From the NCBI GenBank assembly GCA_029224185.1, contig CM055210.1:15014619-15078618 (forward strand): 64,000 bases of DNA. Direction: 5' to 3'. The DNA comes from Karalla daura. Its lineage: Eukaryota; Chordata; Actinopteri; Chaetodontiformes; Leiognathidae. Positions 62,930 to 64,000 of the stretch are shown here, piece by piece (the first letter of the stretch is position 1; each line of letters starts with the position of its first letter). The position numbers were made by a program, and so were the translations under genes. Below the pieces are notes generated by a model. The model was not told the origin of the DNA. It was given only the letters and a program-made list of their open reading frames with translations, and did no database searches.

Positions 62930-63817
62930 GCGCTGCCTCCACAGGGGGCCACAGCACAGTGGGAGGAGCTCGTCTCAGGGGGGCCCGTCTCAGCTGCGTG
63001 TGAAGGACCCCGTGAGCCAGTAAACCACGCGCTCCTCGGTGCAGGTCCCTGAACGCACCGTGCAGTTGAGAGTCACAGACTCGCCTGGATGGAAGGTTCT
63101 GGATGCTTGCAATATTACAACATCACTTTAAGGCGTTTTATAAAAACAATTTGCAAATGTTCTTTTTCCTCAAGACCACAGTTACATAGTCAGTGGGTCC
63201 TATTGTTCGTCCTCACATTGCTATTGGACAGAAGATGTGTCCATAGGTGCAGTCTGGTCATGGCATCGTACTACCTCTTAACTTTTCTGTAACTATTTAA
63301 CTCGACTGGATCTGTAAGTAAAACTTAAACTTCACTTAGTTATAATCATACAGCAATGCAACAATGTGGCACATGGGACTGTGTAAATGCTGCAAATGAA
63401 TCAGATGAACAGAGCAACACAGGAAGTCGTCTTCTCGAGTGGTCCAGAGACACTGCCACAGGCTGGATGTCAGCAGCACAAACTGACCTCGGATCAGGTG
63501 ACAGATGAAGCCTCATTACCTCTGACGCTGAGAGAGGCACCCTCTCCAAACTCCAGCGTGTTGGAGTACGAGCTTCCACAGGCGTCCTGCGTCTGCAGCG
63601 AGGAGCGAGGCTTCTGCTCCGTCCAGTGCAGCAGTCCGGCAGGGTCGTCGCGCTTGGAAGCGCTGACCAGGACCTCAGCTCTGCCTCCGAGGCTTTGCCG
63701 GTAGCCGGCCAGACCTCCGCTGGCAGGGAACTGCCACAACAGGAAATCATACTCTTACATTTCATCTCCCACATCACACGCTCTGAATGTGCCCCAGAGG
63801 ATCAAAAAGAGCCGCAT
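62930..63817 (-). pseudogene. N22: decayed NITR-like gene on the minus strand
   Basis: Read on the minus strand: an ATG at 63817 opens a leader-like MRLFLILWGTFRAC; a V remnant lies at 63754-63520 (GYRQSLGGRAEVLV, then CGSSYSNTLEFGEGASLSV) with a donor-like GTAATGAGG after it; and an I-domain remnant lies at 63109-62930. The I remnant reads FHPGESVTLNCTVRSGTC and EERVVYWLTGS, then meets a stop; further on, HCAVAPCGG recalls YYCAVASCG. The V end aligns with N21 (CAGSYSSTTEFAEGVTVSV). The first V cysteine and core Trp are not found, intron 1 seems deleted and several frames are needed, so it looks non-functional. V and I are on separate exons here, unlike all + strand members. Confidence 0.62.
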
Positions 63818-64000
63818 CGTCTTAGAGCCCCTGGTAGAGCAGCTGGCATCTCAGAGAGAATCAGGTCATGTGTGATTGGCTGGTGAGAGTGTGGTATCCT
63901 GAACGTCCCTCGTTGCGTCAACGCTTTTTGTCAGGCATCAGCAGCGTTGGTTTGTTTTGGAACAACACAGAGGTGCAGCTTCAAGCCACAAAGAAAGCGT
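63818..64000 (-). promoter_or_regulatory. N22 promoter remnant at the right edge
   Basis: On the minus strand CCAAT (complement of 63875-63879, context CCAGCCAATCAC) lies 58-62 bp before the N22 leader ATG, a spacing similar to that in the + strand genes. The rest of the edge shows no other feature. Confidence 0.4.

Noticed and set aside
62723..63052. 109-residue + strand open frame near the right end.
   Set aside because: The minus strand of the same stretch carries clear I-domain homology (N22), so the + frame is a shadow.
63346..63777. 143-residue minus-strand open frame, the longest in the N22 region.
   Set aside because: It is out of register with the frame that shows V-domain homology (63520-63754) and has an unusual Arg/Ser-rich composition typical of an alternative frame.

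Overview
This window is vertebrate genomic DNA from a ray-finned fish, most likely a spiny-rayed teleost. It is almost entirely a head-to-tail array of novel immune-type receptor (NITR) genes on the + strand. NITRs are teleost immunoglobulin-superfamily receptors with an N-terminal V domain, a second 'I' domain ending in a J-like motif, one membrane segment and a cytoplasmic tail with ITIMs. I call the genes N1 to N22 from left to right. I reconstructed 19 array genes (N1-N19) and one more divergent gene (N21) with a complete five-exon structure. Two broken members are N20 (+) and N22 (-). The family call rests on domain architecture and motifs (YYCAVASCG, FGDGTKVDV, LHYAAV) and on known NITR features. 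No database search was possible.

Shared layout: exon 1 encodes the leader (55 nt in most). Exon 2 encodes V and I together (about 670-705 nt). Exon 3 encodes the stalk and membrane segment. Exon 4 is a short spacer (usually 44 nt). Exon 5 (117-123 nt) holds a canonical ITIM (usually LHYAAV or LHYAAI) and an ITIM-like CVYSxV. Most introns begin GT and end AG in compatible phase, and spliced products are 335-350 residues. The start-to-start repeat is about 2.6-2.7 kb, longer where inserts occur. No membrane segment carries an obvious charged residue, so most members look inhibitory. Two exceptions are likely to have altered signalling: N6 (tail frameshift) and N13 (ITIM1 lost).

Regions: 1-1133 holds the 3' end of an off-window paralogue and the N1 upstream region. 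1134-36447 is subfamily A (N1-N12; I domain starting GLNVPVSVLHSQ). 37562-45712 is subfamily B (N13-N15; V ending AWxxxxxDF, I domain starting GVDIPVLVHQSE). 46760-48578 is the divergent N16. 48.76-54.5 kb is a 3,025-bp tandem duplication (N17, N18; subfamily B). 55735-57430 is N19. 58332-61040 holds the truncated N20 and the six-cysteine N21. After about 1.9 kb without a recognisable gene, 62930-63880 holds a decayed, oppositely oriented relative (N22).

Regulation: every intact gene has a CCAAT box 68-89 bp before the ATG. In N1-N19 it lies in a conserved module (CAGGACATTAGGCGGCACCT, then GTTAGCCAAT). In N13-N15 a TATAAA follows. Most upstream regions also carry, about 600-850 bp before the ATG, a second conserved element resembling a RUNX-ETS composite (GTGGTTTTGAACAGGAAG). 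V halves are diversified while I halves, introns and flanks are nearly identical, which suggests recurrent gene conversion and unequal crossing-over.
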